Positions 52,518 through 63,037 of a stretch of 64,000 bases of DNA are shown piece after piece. Below the pieces are notes generated by a model. It was not told where the DNA came from. It worked only from the letters and a program-made list of their open reading frames with translations, and ran no database searches. The DNA is from Erysipelothrix amsterdamensis. Lineage in GTDB: Bacteria > Bacillota_I > Bacilli_A > Erysipelotrichales > Erysipelotrichaceae. The stretch's first letter is position 1; each line of letters starts with the position of its first letter. The stretch is from assembly GCF_940143175.1 (NCBI RefSeq), contig NZ_OW659496.1, forward strand, positions 1,674,001 to 1,738,000, in the 5' to 3' direction. Position numbers and translations under genes: made by a program.

Positions 52518-53513
52518 TTACTGCACCTCCTTCCCATGAATTGTATATTCAACATTTGGTAATTCTTTTATCGTTTTGGCACCTACTAAAACCATCAACT
52601 TTTTGAAGTCTTCCAGAAACATGGAGACTTCTTCAAGCATTGCATCTGATTCTAAATGAGCTGCCTTCAGGAAATATCCTGAAATTCCTACGGCTTGTGC
52701 GCCTAGAATTAAACACTTCATGGCATCAAGTGGGTTTTGAATACCACCGGATGCGAAAATATTACACTTTTCTTGGTACGACTTCGTCATTATAAGCGAC
52801 TCTACGGTTGTAATACCCCAATCTGATAAATAATTATAGCGTTTACCTTGTGATCGTTCATTTTCAATCCAAACAAAATTGGTACCACCTCGACCACTTA
52901 CATCAACATGTCGTACACCACAGGCATAAAGCTGCGCAACAGTCTTATCACTCATACCAAATCCTACTTCTTTAACAATAACAGGAACATCAACCGATGC
53001 CACGATTTGAGTAATGTTCTCAATCCAATGTGAAAAATCGCGATCCCCTTCATCCATAGCTATCTCTTGTGCAACATTAATGTGAATCCCTAATGCATTC
53101 GCATCAATCATTTTGATTGCGCGTTTTGCATCCTCAACCGTAGCATTCGCACCCACATTACCAATAATAAAACCCGAAGGGTTTTCATCGCGGACAACTC
53201 GGTATGACGACGCCAAGCTTGGATCATCAAGTGCTGCATGCTGCGATCCAACTGCCATCGGCAATCCAAAAATACGAGCAATTCTCGCTAGTTTTCGATT
53301 TAAAATTTCAGTTTTTTCACTGCCACCTGTCATTGCATTAATATAGATTGGATACTTCATCGTTTGACCTAAAAACTGAATGGACGCATCCACGTCACTC
53401 AAATTTATATTTGGTAAACTTTGGTGAATAATCCGTATGGTATCAAAATCAGATTGATACACATTTTGCCTTAGAGCAAGTGTTACATGTTCGTCTTTTC
53501 TTTTTGATCTCAT
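52518..53513 (-). CDS. fni: Isopentenyl-diphosphate isomerase, type 2
   Basis: A 331-residue FMN-dependent isomerase that interconverts IPP and DMAPP. Landmarks are RKDEHVTLAL at the start, NAMTGGSEKTEILNRKLA, VGSQHAALDDP, and the FMN-binding VDVSGRGGTNF and ASGGIQNPLDAMKC. It is the last gene of the mevalonate block, following the pmk stop directly. Confidence 0.94.
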   Translation of the reverse strand: MRSKRKDEHVTLALRQNVYQSDFDTIRIIHQSLPNINLSDVDASIQFLGQTMKYPIYINAMTGGSEKTEILNRKLARIARIFGLPMAVGSQHAALDDPSLASSYRVVRDENPSGFIIGNVGANATVEDAKRAIKMIDANALGIHINVAQEIAMDEGDRDFSHWIENITQIVASVDVPVIVKEVGFGMSDKTVAQLYACGVRHVDVSGRGGTNFVWIENERSQGKRYNYLSDWGITTVESLIMTKSYQEKCNIFASGGIQNPLDAMKCLILGAQAVGISGYFLKAAHLESDAMLEEVSMFLEDFKKLMVLVGAKTIKELPNVEYTIHGKEVQ

Positions 53514-54548
53514 TTACGTTTCATACACTCCTACATCTAGATATAGAATACCATGTTTTTCCCATTCGTGTACCAAAGTGTTCGCTTTTTCATTAAAGTT
53601 TTCAGATATCAATGCGAATCCACAATCACCACCACCAGAACCGGATATCTTCGCAGGAAAGTCGAGATTTTGTGCTGATTCGATAAGTGCTGTTAATTCA
53701 TTTGTTTCGATATTAATATCAGCACGATTCCCTAATTCAAGCATCAACAATCTATAGTTATTAATCGCTTGGGAAAGCATCCCAAAATTATCTTGATTCC
53801 AAGCAATTATAAATGAATCGACAAAGCGATTGGCATCATTTAGAAACGATTCATAGTACTTTGGATTTATACTGTTTAATTCACGTGCTGAATCAACAAA
53901 CGGAGCTGTTTGATTTACCGTACCAGTCCATCCTACACAAAGTTTGACTGAATTTGATATGAGCGGTTCAATCACCAATCCTGGCCACGATGTATGTACA
54001 AGATTCATATTACACATATCCTCAACGATCAACCAAGATTCATCATAGCGTTCATAAGCAACCAGACCTCCAAAACAAGTAGAGGCTAAATCACCACCAG
54101 AACTCATTTCACCCACAATAACTTGAGCCATCACCGAGAGTTTAAAAAGTTCTAATGAATCTAAGTTAACATCGTGAAGTTTTAAGATTGCATCAATTAC
54201 TGCCACAATCACGACACCACTGGAACCAAATCCATACTTTCGTTGATTATCCGAATCCAGTTCACTTTCAATATGCATTTTGAAAGAAATCATCGGCTTT
54301 TTCTTAAATTTTAAATAACGTCTCGACATTTCAATTGCAGCTTTCACATGAACTAAATTATCATTCTGCATAAAAATTTCAGTGCCTTGAAGATCACCAT
54401 AGCGACTGTTCACCTCAAACTGCTCTGAAGGTTCGATATATACATTTAGAAACCGGTCAATAGCCGCAATAACTGCTTTTTGTCCAGGTTCCATAATTGC
54501 ATACTCACCCATAAGAAACAGTTTCCCAGGAAATTTAGAGTGAATCAT
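53514..54548 (-). CDS. Phosphomevalonate kinase
   Basis: A GHMP-family kinase of 344 residues from the chosen start: FPGKLFLMGEYAIMEPGQKAVIAAI at the N-terminus, the ATP loop YGFGSSGVVIVAVIDAIL near 100 and the C-terminal KISGSGGGDCGFAL. It makes mevalonate diphosphate in the mevalonate pathway, which supplies isoprenoids such as undecaprenyl phosphate. The ATG at 54548 overlaps mvaD by 14 bases; an earlier in-frame start is not favoured. Confidence 0.93.
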   Translation of the reverse strand: MIHSKFPGKLFLMGEYAIMEPGQKAVIAAIDRFLNVYIEPSEQFEVNSRYGDLQGTEIFMQNDNLVHVKAAIEMSRRYLKFKKKPMISFKMHIESELDSDNQRKYGFGSSGVVIVAVIDAILKLHDVNLDSLELFKLSVMAQVIVGEMSSGGDLASTCFGGLVAYERYDESWLIVEDMCNMNLVHTSWPGLVIEPLISNSVKLCVGWTGTVNQTAPFVDSARELNSINPKYYESFLNDANRFVDSFIIAWNQDNFGMLSQAINNYRLLMLELGNRADINIETNELTALIESAQNLDFPAKISGSGGGDCGFALISENFNEKANTLVHEWEKHGILYLDVGVYET

Positions 54549-55485
54549 GAACTGAAACCCCCACTCCCGGTGCACATACCACTGTGTTTATACCTTCTAA
54601 CTCATTAAGAATTGCATCAACATGGTCTGAGGTCGTCATTATCTTTACATTCGGACCCGCATCCATTGTGAAGAAAGCAGGTATTGATTTTTGTAAGGTA
54701 CGAACTTTATTCATAATTTCGACTGTTTGAGGTTCAAAATACCACATATTTACAGCCATCAAAGATGCATGCATCCGTAGCGCATTCCCTTGAGCAATTG
54801 CTCCCACAGTCCAAATATCATGGTCTTTTAGAGCCTGTTCAAGTAAAACAATATCTTTTTCTGTCTGTTCAACCCAAGCTGGGTAATAGACTGATGACTC
54901 AACCGTTGTGTTCATCGCTTGACTGCTTAAAAATGGTTTCTCCTGATCATTAAGGATACAGACAATCATTCGAAACTCAGGCCAAGGATTCATCGCTATG
55001 GGTTGAGCAAAACTATCAAGATCCCCAGTCCCTCGATTCCACCTAACAAAACCACCATAAATTGAACGGGAGGCACTGCCAGAACCCAATCTTGCACAAC
55101 GCGAAACTTCTTCATCCGATAAATTAAGATGCAAAGTCGCCGCTTTCGCAAGCGCAGCAAATGCGGACGCAGAAGAAGCAAGACCAGCAGCCTTCGGAAC
55201 AGCATTCGTCGAATGAATTCGCGCAAAAGAAGGTATATCATAACGCTCACGTAAAGCGTTCATATACCAAACAACACGATCTTTTTCCTTACCTTCTACT
55301 AAAACGCCATCCAGGATAAATACATCCTCAGTAAGCGCTGAATCATAATCTACACTTGTTTCTGTATAAAATTGATCTAAAGTCAACGAAAGACTTGAAT
55401 TGTGCGGTATTTTTAATTCATTATCTTTCTTGCCCCAATATTTAATTAAAGCGATATTAGTATGAGCACGAACTGTTTTATTCAT
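54535..55485 (-). CDS. mvaD: Diphosphomevalonate decarboxylase
   Basis: A GHMP-fold enzyme of 316 residues that converts mevalonate diphosphate to IPP. It shows TNIALIKYWGKKDNELKIPHNSSLSLTLD at the N-terminus, AGLASSASAFAALAKAA (ATP loop), GSGSASRSIYGGFVRW, and the C-terminal FFTMDAGPNVKIMT with the conserved Asp. The start at 55485 overlaps mvk by 8 bases. Confidence 0.95.
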   Translation of the reverse strand: MNKTVRAHTNIALIKYWGKKDNELKIPHNSSLSLTLDQFYTETSVDYDSALTEDVFILDGVLVEGKEKDRVVWYMNALRERYDIPSFARIHSTNAVPKAAGLASSASAFAALAKAATLHLNLSDEEVSRCARLGSGSASRSIYGGFVRWNRGTGDLDSFAQPIAMNPWPEFRMIVCILNDQEKPFLSSQAMNTTVESSVYYPAWVEQTEKDIVLLEQALKDHDIWTVGAIAQGNALRMHASLMAVNMWYFEPQTVEIMNKVRTLQKSIPAFFTMDAGPNVKIMTTSDHVDAILNELEGINTVVCAPGVGVSVHDSL

Positions 55486-56425
55486 GAATCTGTTTTCCAT
55501 TTAGATTATAAGACCAAGTATCTACCGCACCCGCTTCTTTTAATTTTTGAGATACATGAATTGAATCCGATTCATTTGCGCACAAAGCAATAATACAACC
55601 ACCTTTTCCAGAACCCGTTAATTTAGCGCCTAATGCACCTTCTTGTAAGGCAACGGCTGTCAAGTGGTCTAATTTTTCATTACTTACGCGGATTGTTCTT
55701 AAAACTTCATGAGCAAGGTTCATACAATTTCCAACCTCACCAACATTTCTTGTTTGAAGATGAACACGTGTTTCATTCGTTAAATCAGCCAATTTATTCA
55801 TAAGCGATTCAACATAATCAGGATTATCCTTTAGCATTGCATTCACTTCCGATACCGCAAGACGTGTTTGTCCGGAATCACCGGTATCAGCAACCACAAG
55901 AATTGCATCCATATCAACTTCGATAACCTCACCCCGTTTACCGCGTTCAAAAAACACAGGTTTTCCCATCGCAATGGTATTCGCATCCAAACCGCTCGGA
56001 TTGCTGTGATGGATGCGTTCGGCAACAGATACCAAATAATTTAAGTTTTCGTCGGATAAGTGAATTTTAAATGCATCAAAAAGACCACGAACAACAGATA
56101 CAGAGACAGCGGCACTCGAGCCCAATCCTCTTTGTGGTGGTAATGTTGATGTAATTGAAATATGAAGACCATAGTTTTCTTTATTCATAAATTTTAAAGT
56201 TATTGTAATCAATTCCTTGATGCCCGCAATCACAGAAGGTGAACTTGATAAAGCACCTTGGTAATAGAGACAGTCAATCGTGGTTTCCTTTTGATGGAAA
56301 TCCACTCTAGTCTCAATGCGTGCGGAAGCAAAAGGTAATGCAATCGCTGGCTTACCATAAACCACTGAATGTTCACCCATTAAAATAATCTTTCCGGTCG
56401 CAGACCCAATTCCGTATAGACTCAT
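55478..56425 (-). CDS. mvk: Mevalonate kinase
   Basis: A 315-residue GHMP kinase: GKIILMGEHSVVYGKPAIALP, ATP loop LPPQRGLGSSAAVSVSVVRGL, HHSNPSGLDANTIA with the catalytic Asp, and AKLTGSGKGGCIIALC. It phosphorylates mevalonate at the head of the block mvk-mvaD-pmk-fni, the same order as in streptococci. The start at 56425 has GGAAGG before it. The HMG-CoA genes are not in this window. Confidence 0.95.
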   Translation of the reverse strand: MSLYGIGSATGKIILMGEHSVVYGKPAIALPFASARIETRVDFHQKETTIDCLYYQGALSSSPSVIAGIKELITITLKFMNKENYGLHISITSTLPPQRGLGSSAAVSVSVVRGLFDAFKIHLSDENLNYLVSVAERIHHSNPSGLDANTIAMGKPVFFERGKRGEVIEVDMDAILVVADTGDSGQTRLAVSEVNAMLKDNPDYVESLMNKLADLTNETRVHLQTRNVGEVGNCMNLAHEVLRTIRVSNEKLDHLTAVALQEGALGAKLTGSGKGGCIIALCANESDSIHVSQKLKEAGAVDTWSYNLNGKQIHE

Positions 56426-56520
56426 ATAAACACCTTCCAAACATAAATAGCATCTATATTATACATCATAATTCTTAAGATTTTCCAATTCACATTAATT
56501 CATATAATTGTGGACAAAAA

Positions 56521-56541
56521 AAAGCGAGCTAAGCCCGCTTT
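56521..56541 (-). terminator. Terminator of the secE-nusG operon
   Basis: Stem AGCGGGC / GCTCGCT (one G-U pair) with loop TTA, followed on the minus strand by a run of T. Confidence 0.82.
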
Positions 56542-56548
56542 AGAATTA

Positions 56549-57085
56549 TTATAATGCTTCAATATCTGTATATGAAATCTCAGTCGGAGTCTCACGACCA
56601 AATAAAATCGTAAGAATCATTGCTGTTTGAGAATCATTATTCATACTATCAACAGTTCCTTCAATACCAGCGAATGGACCTGAAAGAATGCGTACTGTAT
56701 CGCCTTCTTTGAAATTAACGATAAGTTTTTGATCACTCATACCCATGCGTCTTAGGATTGATTCAATCTCTTCATCTGAAACTGGGAATGGTTTTGCACC
56801 ACCACCTGATGAACCGATAAATCCTGTAACCCCTGGCGTATTACGAACAATATACCACGCTTCATCCGTCATAATCATTTCTACGAATAAATATCCTGGG
56901 AATAAGTTACGAAGTTTTTCAACTTTTTTACCATTCTTATATTCAATTTCTTTTTCTTCAGCTACAAGAATTCTAAATAAAGCATCTTCGATACCCATTG
57001 ATTCTACGCGTCGTTCTAAGTTTTCTTTAACACGGTTTTCATGTCCTGAATAGGTGTTAACAACATACCATTTTTTTTCTTCCAT
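56549..57085 (-). CDS. nusG: Transcription termination/antitermination factor NusG
   Basis: A 178-residue NusG: NGN domain (KKWYVVNTYSGHENRVKENLE through NLFPGYLFVEM and VRNTPGVTGFIGSSGGGAKP) and C-terminal KOW domain (FKEGDTVRILSGPFAGIEGTVD). It binds RNA polymerase and couples it to termination or ribosomes. The start at 57085 lies one base after the secE stop, with GGTGG ahead of it. Confidence 0.97.
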   Translation of the reverse strand: MEEKKWYVVNTYSGHENRVKENLERRVESMGIEDALFRILVAEEKEIEYKNGKKVEKLRNLFPGYLFVEMIMTDEAWYIVRNTPGVTGFIGSSGGGAKPFPVSDEEIESILRRMGMSDQKLIVNFKEGDTVRILSGPFAGIEGTVDSMNNDSQTAMILTILFGRETPTEISYTDIEAL

Positions 57086-57086
57086 T

Positions 57087-57269
57087 TTATCCACCAATTC
57101 CAATCAATTTCAATGCTGCTACTAACACAACTTCTGTTAGTAAAAAGTAAGCTACAAAAAACAGAACAAAACATAAAACAATTGTTGTGTTTCGTGTCAT
57201 TTCCTTACGAGTAGGCCATTTGATTTTATGGATTTCTTCTTTAATTCCAGCAAAACTAAACCAAGCCAT
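57087..57269 (-). CDS. secE: Preprotein translocase subunit SecE
   Basis: A 60-residue single-TM protein: amphipathic EEIHKIKWPTRKEMTRNT followed by the membrane helix IVLCFVLFFVAYFLLTEVVL. It clamps SecY in the Sec translocon. Standard rpmG-secE-nusG order. Confidence 0.96.
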   Translation of the reverse strand: MAWFSFAGIKEEIHKIKWPTRKEMTRNTTIVLCFVLFFVAYFLLTEVVLVAALKLIGIGG

Positions 57270-57281
57270 AGCATTTACCTC

Positions 57282-57440
57282 CTATTTTGTCTCTCTATGT
57301 AATGTGTGTCTTCCACATCGTTTACAAAATTTTTTTATCTCAAGTCGTTCCGTAACACTTGAATGATTTCGAAAAGTAGAGTAGTTACGTGAAAGGCAGT
57401 CAGTACATACCAAGATTACTTTTTCTCTTTTATTTGTCAT
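57282..57440 (-). CDS. rpmG: 50S ribosomal protein L33
   Basis: A 52-residue ribosomal protein starting [15 protein letters not shown] and ending [15 protein letters not shown]. Two CxxC pairs (Cys12/Cys15, Cys39/Cys42) make it the zinc-binding form. It lies 12 bases upstream of secE. The gene is short, but the C-terminal motif is unmistakable. Confidence 0.95.
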   Translation of the reverse strand: MTNKREKVILVCTDCLSRNYSTFRNHSSVTERLEIKKFCKRCGRHTLHRETK

Positions 57441-57501
57441 TAAAAAACCCCACTTTCGTGCTCCCTAACTTTATCACAATCACAGTGGGGTGTCAATGAA
57501 C

Positions 57502-58112
57502 TCACATGTGGGAAACATCCCGCATTGCAACGAGACGACGCCTCACTTTTTGAATGATATTATCCACATTTTTCGGTGAAATATTAAATCGATCTGCGAT
57601 CTCACGATATCCAAAACCTTCTTCACGCATAGTATAAATCATTCGTTCTTTTTCTGAAATCGTTTCAAGTACTTTCCGTTCTATTTTTCGCGCATCATGA
57701 TAATGAGCAACCACAACCGGATCACTTGTGATATCTTGTGACTCAATCATATCGGCAAGATATACCGATTTATCTTCTGTAACAAACAAATCTAAAGACC
57801 ACTTACTGTCTAAAAGTTTGTATGATTGTGATCGACATTTTCGTAATGCTGTACGCATCGTCGAAATTACACAGAGGTTTACATAATATGCAAATCCTAC
57901 ATCTTTTATTTCTTTAAAGGTATATATTGCATCATAAAACCCTAGAAATCCTTCTTGAAATAAATCTTCGATACTAATTCCGATAGGCTTTTGTTGAGTA
58001 TAAAGTTCATATGCTCTTTTCCAAAGCAAGCGCTTGAACTTCCCATAACTATATCCAATGCATCTTCACTATTCTGGTGAATCATATAAAGATACTCAAA
58101 ATCGCTTATCAT
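57502..58112 (-). pseudogene. SigH-like sigma factor gene with a -1 frameshift
   Basis: From the ATG at 58112 (GGGGGGA ribosome site) the first frame reads MISDFEYLYMIHQNSEDALDIV, a normal sigma-factor N-terminus. It then leaves the family pattern. The -1 frame resumes it from 58047 with YGKFKRLLWKRAYELY, then ISIEDLFQEGFLGFYDAIYTF (region 2), and ends with a region 4 helix-turn-helix (GYREIADRFNISPKNVDNIIQKVRRRL). Adding one T near 58047 would give an intact product of about 203 residues. The place next to rpmG-secE-nusG is that of sigH in Firmicutes. The break may be a real mutation, an assembly error, or programmed. Confidence 0.8.
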
Positions 58113-58133
58113 GCAAATCCCCCCATCACTGCA

Positions 58134-58844
58134 TTATTTTCGGCGACGTACAATATCAAAGAGCAATACACCCGTTGCGACGGATACGTTTAATGAATTA
58201 ACGCTTCCTTGCATTGGGATTGTGGTTAATATATCACACTCTTTTTTTACCAATCGTGAAATTCCTTTACCCTCGGAACCCACAACTAATACAAGTGGCA
58301 TATCAACATTAAATTCAGTATAATCAACTGCTTCAACTGCGTTCTCTGCAGCCACTACCCAATAACCGGCTTCTTTAAGTTCAGTAATTGCTTTAACCAT
58401 ATTCGTAGCTTCAGCTACTTTTACAGTATTAATCGCACCTGTAGAAACTTTCGCAACCGTTGATGTTAGTCCAACACTTCGATGTTTTCCAACTACAACT
58501 CCATCGACTCCACATGCATCACACGTTCTTAAAATCGCACCTAAATTGTGAGGATCTTCAAGTTGGTCACACAAGACAATAAGATTGTTCTTTGCGCCTT
58601 GAATAATTTCTTGAAGTGAGTGATATTTGTAGTCTTGAATTTCAATTACGACACCTTGGTGCACACCATCAGCCATTTTATCCAATCGAAATTTATCCAC
58701 AAACTGCGCACGAATTCCTTGTTCTTTAGCGAGCGCAACAATTTCTTGGTAATTTCCTTTATTGAACAAATATAAATTCTTTGGTTTCTGCCCACTTTTT
58801 AAATATGCAGTGACCGTATTTTTCCCAAAAATGTAATTCGACAT
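58134..58844 (-). CDS. rlmB: 23S rRNA 2'-O-methyltransferase, TrmH/RlmB family
   Basis: A 236-residue SPOUT methyltransferase: substrate-binding N-terminus (IFGKNTVTAYLKSGQKPKNLYLF), catalytic-fold motifs DQLEDPHNLGAILRTCDACGVDGVV, LVVGSEGKGIS and IPMQGSVNSLNVSVATGVLLF. It methylates a ribose in 23S rRNA. The start at 58844 overlaps the mrnC stop (TAATG). Confidence 0.94.
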   Translation of the reverse strand: MSNYIFGKNTVTAYLKSGQKPKNLYLFNKGNYQEIVALAKEQGIRAQFVDKFRLDKMADGVHQGVVIEIQDYKYHSLQEIIQGAKNNLIVLCDQLEDPHNLGAILRTCDACGVDGVVVGKHRSVGLTSTVAKVSTGAINTVKVAEATNMVKAITELKEAGYWVVAAENAVEAVDYTEFNVDMPLVLVVGSEGKGISRLVKKECDILTTIPMQGSVNSLNVSVATGVLLFDIVRRRK

Positions 58845-59218
58845 TATATTTCCACCGTTTCTATATATTCTTTCCAAAGTTCATCCAAACGCTCTTGATG
58901 GCCTTCCATATGGAGATAACCCCATAATGCTTCAAATCCTGTTGCAATCCGATATGACATAACATCCGCATTTTTAGCCATCGATGCACTCTTCGCATTT
59001 CTACCGCGTTTATAAATTCCCATTTCTTCTTCAGTCAGCGCATTACGGTCTAATAATGTTTTCATATAATTTGCTTGCGCGATCGCGCTCACGAATTTAA
59101 CCGAAGTTTCTTGTAATTGTTTTGTTTTTGTAATTCCCTGTTCAACTAAATATTGTCTTACTTGAAGGGACAAAACAGCATCTCCAACAAAAGCCAAGAC
59201 ATTTCCTGAATGCATCAT
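58844..59218 (-). CDS. mrnC: Mini-ribonuclease 3
   Basis: A 124-residue RNase III domain without the dsRNA-binding domain: LAFVGDAVLSLQVRQYLV near residue 9 (with the catalytic Asp), KRGRNAKSASMAKNADVMSYRIATGFEALWGYL near 70, holding the second acidic site. In Firmicutes it matures 23S rRNA. Order cysS-mrnC-rlmB is the standard one. Confidence 0.95.
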   Translation of the reverse strand: MMHSGNVLAFVGDAVLSLQVRQYLVEQGITKTKQLQETSVKFVSAIAQANYMKTLLDRNALTEEEMGIYKRGRNAKSASMAKNADVMSYRIATGFEALWGYLHMEGHQERLDELWKEYIETVEI

Positions 59219-59219
59219 A

Positions 59220-60557
59220 TTATAATAATCCTCGTTCTATGAGTTCCCCGCGATAGCGATCTGCATCATCAAAATCCTTACGAGCTTTTGCTTCATTCCA
59301 TTGTGTAAAGAGGCTTCGTGCTTCTTCATCAAGGACGATTCTCGTATAAGAAATACCCAACACTTCCAACATCTTCTCAACCGAAACAATAAACTTCGAG
59401 ACATCACTCGCATCGATTTCTCTTTGACGAACCGCTGCATTTAATTGTTTAACCGTATCAAAGAGTACGACATTCGCATTGGCTACATTTAAGTCATCAG
59501 ACATTGCATCCATAAATTGATTAAATCTTAGTTCGTCATGATTCGTACCAATTTGATATTCTAACTTTTCAAGCTCAATATAGGCTTTATTTAAGCCTTG
59601 GAAGATGCGATCAAGTTCTTTGCGCGTTTGTTCGACAAGTTCTTCCGTAATATTTAAAGTGAGACGATAATGTGTCGATAAGAGTAACCATCGTGTAGCA
59701 TTTTCACCCAGTTTATCAATAAACTCTTGTGCCCACATAACATTACCAATGGACTTACTCATTTTCTCCCCATCAATATTAAGCATAGCATTATGAACCC
59801 AATAATTTGCGAGATCATGGTTGTGAAGCGCTCTACACTGCGCTGACTCATTTTCGTGATGTGGGAACTTTAAATCTTGTCCACCACCATGAATATCGAT
59901 TATCTCTTGTTTAAACTCATTGTTAATCATGACCACACATTCTGTATGCCACCCGGGTCTTCCTTTTCCCCAAGGTGCATCCCATTTAATCCCATCATCA
60001 TTTGTATCTTTCCACAATACAAAATCCAATGGATTTTCTTTATTACTATTCTCTTCGATGCGTGCACCAACCATCAATTCATCAATATTTTGTGAAGAAA
60101 TAGCTCCATATTCTTTTGCCTTAGACACACGAAAATAAACGTCTCCATTGGACGCATAAGCATAATCATGGTCAATTAAGTCTTGGATAAATGCGATAAT
60201 CTCTGGCATTGTATTGGTTACTTTTGGAGTCGCTTGTACATGATCAGCATGAAGTCCTTTTCGAACTTTTTCGTACGCTTCGATGTATCGATTTGAAATA
60301 ACAGATTCATCAACACCTTCTTCCGATGCTTTTTTAATGATTTTGTCATCAACATCAGTATAGTTTGATACAAGTTTTACATCGTACCCTAACGTCTCTA
60401 AAACACGTCTTAATAAGTCAAACACGACAATGGGACGTGCATTTCCAATATGTGCGTAGTTATAAACGGTTGGACCACATACATACATGGATACCTTACC
60501 TTCCTCGATGGGTTTAAACTCTTCAAGGGAATTTGATTTTGAATTATATAACTTCAT
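59220..60557 (-). CDS. cysS: Cysteinyl-tRNA synthetase
   Basis: A 445-residue class I synthetase: zinc Cys27 in YVCGPTVYNYAHIGNARP with the HIGH-type motif, further zinc ligands in GWHTECVVM and HHENESAQC, and KMSKSIGN. It charges tRNA-Cys. GGAGG precedes the ATG at 60557. Confidence 0.97.
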   Translation of the reverse strand: MKLYNSKSNSLEEFKPIEEGKVSMYVCGPTVYNYAHIGNARPIVVFDLLRRVLETLGYDVKLVSNYTDVDDKIIKKASEEGVDESVISNRYIEAYEKVRKGLHADHVQATPKVTNTMPEIIAFIQDLIDHDYAYASNGDVYFRVSKAKEYGAISSQNIDELMVGARIEENSNKENPLDFVLWKDTNDDGIKWDAPWGKGRPGWHTECVVMINNEFKQEIIDIHGGGQDLKFPHHENESAQCRALHNHDLANYWVHNAMLNIDGEKMSKSIGNVMWAQEFIDKLGENATRWLLLSTHYRLTLNITEELVEQTRKELDRIFQGLNKAYIELEKLEYQIGTNHDELRFNQFMDAMSDDLNVANANVVLFDTVKQLNAAVRQREIDASDVSKFIVSVEKMLEVLGISYTRIVLDEEARSLFTQWNEAKARKDFDDADRYRGELIERGLL

Positions 60558-60627
60558 AATAGCCTCCAAACCTTTGCAATAAGTATATCATAAATAACCT
60601 TTATTTATGCACACTTCAAACATAAAA

Positions 60628-60651
60628 AAAGCTATCCAAATGGATAGCTTT
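60628..60651 (-). terminator. Terminator of gap
   Basis: Stem AAAGCTATCCA / TGGATAGCTTT with loop AA and a seven-T run on the minus strand. Confidence 0.88.
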
Positions 60652-60671
60652 CTTGATCATAATTGAATCAA

Positions 60672-61737
<1,066 letters not shown>

Positions 61738-61756
61738 TTGTGAGCCAACTAACAAT

Positions 61757-62668
61757 CTATAAAAAATCCCTATTAAACAGTGGCTTCCCAAAGGCATGGA
61801 ACGCCGAATACGCACTGATAATTTTTATATGATACAATCGTTCAAATAATTCCTTATCGTTTACGCGTGCTATTAGAAATGGTGCCTTCACGCGTTGTGC
61901 TTCTGTAAATATTTTGTCCAAGCGTTCCGACACTGTAGCGTGTAGGCGTACATCTTGCACAGAGCGCGAAACAAAGGCAAGAAGCCTTACCAATGAACCA
62001 CTCTTATCATAACAGCATTCCAATACTTCGACTGAATGTGGGCCATTCGTAACGATTGCATAAGCAATCAACACACCGTTTTCTTGAAGACCAATAATTT
62101 GACCATTCTGTTCTCTCATTGTTTTCTTGAGTTTTCCAAAATAATTTTCATCACGAACACAATTCCCTGTGAAATGACTTGTGAAACGACGGTACACTTC
62201 TAACAGACTTTCTGGACTGGGATCACGTACAATCCCATCCATTCCTAAAGAAGGCAACGAAACAGCTGGAATGGTATAAATATAGTTTTCCACAACCGTT
62301 TCAAATCCAAATGGTTCAAACCATTCTGGATGATCCGTATGACATAAAGTAATAATGTCTGTTTTCGAGACTTCTTCCAATATTGTTTCAATAAGTGATG
62401 TCATGGTTTCAAGCAAAACATTTGGCCTCATAAAACTCCCTATCAAATAGGATACTTTAATGTTTTTATCATGTAACGATAAAACCTTATCATGAACTTG
62501 GATCGAAGCTAAGATTTCATTATGATTATTTTTAGATAAGTAACACTGATCCTCATGATAAAAATTATTAAAATATGCATCGACAGAACCACGATTTAAG
62601 TTTGGAAACGCATCTTTCCACAACATTTGTAATTCTTTTTTATCTGTGCTGACTGCTTTTGAAATCAT
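61757..62668 (-). CDS. GNAT-family acetyltransferase (Eis-like)
   Basis: A 303-residue two-part acetyltransferase. The N-terminal GNAT-like half (ELQMLWKDAFP, VSYLIGSFMRPNVLLETMTSLIETIL, FEPFGFETVVENYIYTIP) is followed by a second domain (GQIIGLQENGVLIAYAIVTNGPHSVEVLECCY). The layout resembles Eis-type enzymes, but the substrate cannot be named. Single gene upstream of gap on the same strand. Confidence 0.7.
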   Translation of the reverse strand: MISKAVSTDKKELQMLWKDAFPNLNRGSVDAYFNNFYHEDQCYLSKNNHNEILASIQVHDKVLSLHDKNIKVSYLIGSFMRPNVLLETMTSLIETILEEVSKTDIITLCHTDHPEWFEPFGFETVVENYIYTIPAVSLPSLGMDGIVRDPSPESLLEVYRRFTSHFTGNCVRDENYFGKLKKTMREQNGQIIGLQENGVLIAYAIVTNGPHSVEVLECCYDKSGSLVRLLAFVSRSVQDVRLHATVSERLDKIFTEAQRVKAPFLIARVNDKELFERLYHIKIISAYSAFHAFGKPLFNRDFL

Positions 62669-62690
62669 GAAGCATCCCCTCCCTTAATTA

Positions 62691-62963
62691 TTACTTGTTT
62701 TCTTTATCTGTTACATCACGCGTTGTATACTCAACATCAATGACATCACCATTGTGGTTATCAGAATATGACGCATCTGAATGTGTGCTTTGGTTTTCGT
62801 AGAAATCTCGAGTACTTCCTCGAGGACGACGCACTTCTTGGATAACACGTACAATCGTACTAATTACCCAAATAATTACAACAAGACCCACCAGTTGAGG
62901 TAGAATCCTGATAATAATCATTGTTATAAAGAATAAAATTAAAAATGAAATAATTGAACCCAT
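62691..62963 (-). CDS. Small membrane protein, unknown
   Basis: A 90-residue protein with a long hydrophobic stretch, probably two TM helices (IISFLILFFITMIIIRILPQ, LVGLVVIIWVISTIV), then a polar tail rich in Asp, Ser and Thr. No function recognised. Tightly followed by the Eis-like gene. Confidence 0.6.
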   Translation of the reverse strand: MGSIISFLILFFITMIIIRILPQLVGLVVIIWVISTIVRVIQEVRRPRGSTRDFYENQSTHSDASYSDNHNGDVIDVEYTTRDVTDKENK

Positions 62964-63037
62964 AATAAATACCGCCTTTTAATAATTATAACACGAAAAA
63001 AAATGTCTAATACATTTTTAGCGTGCTTCACCAATCA

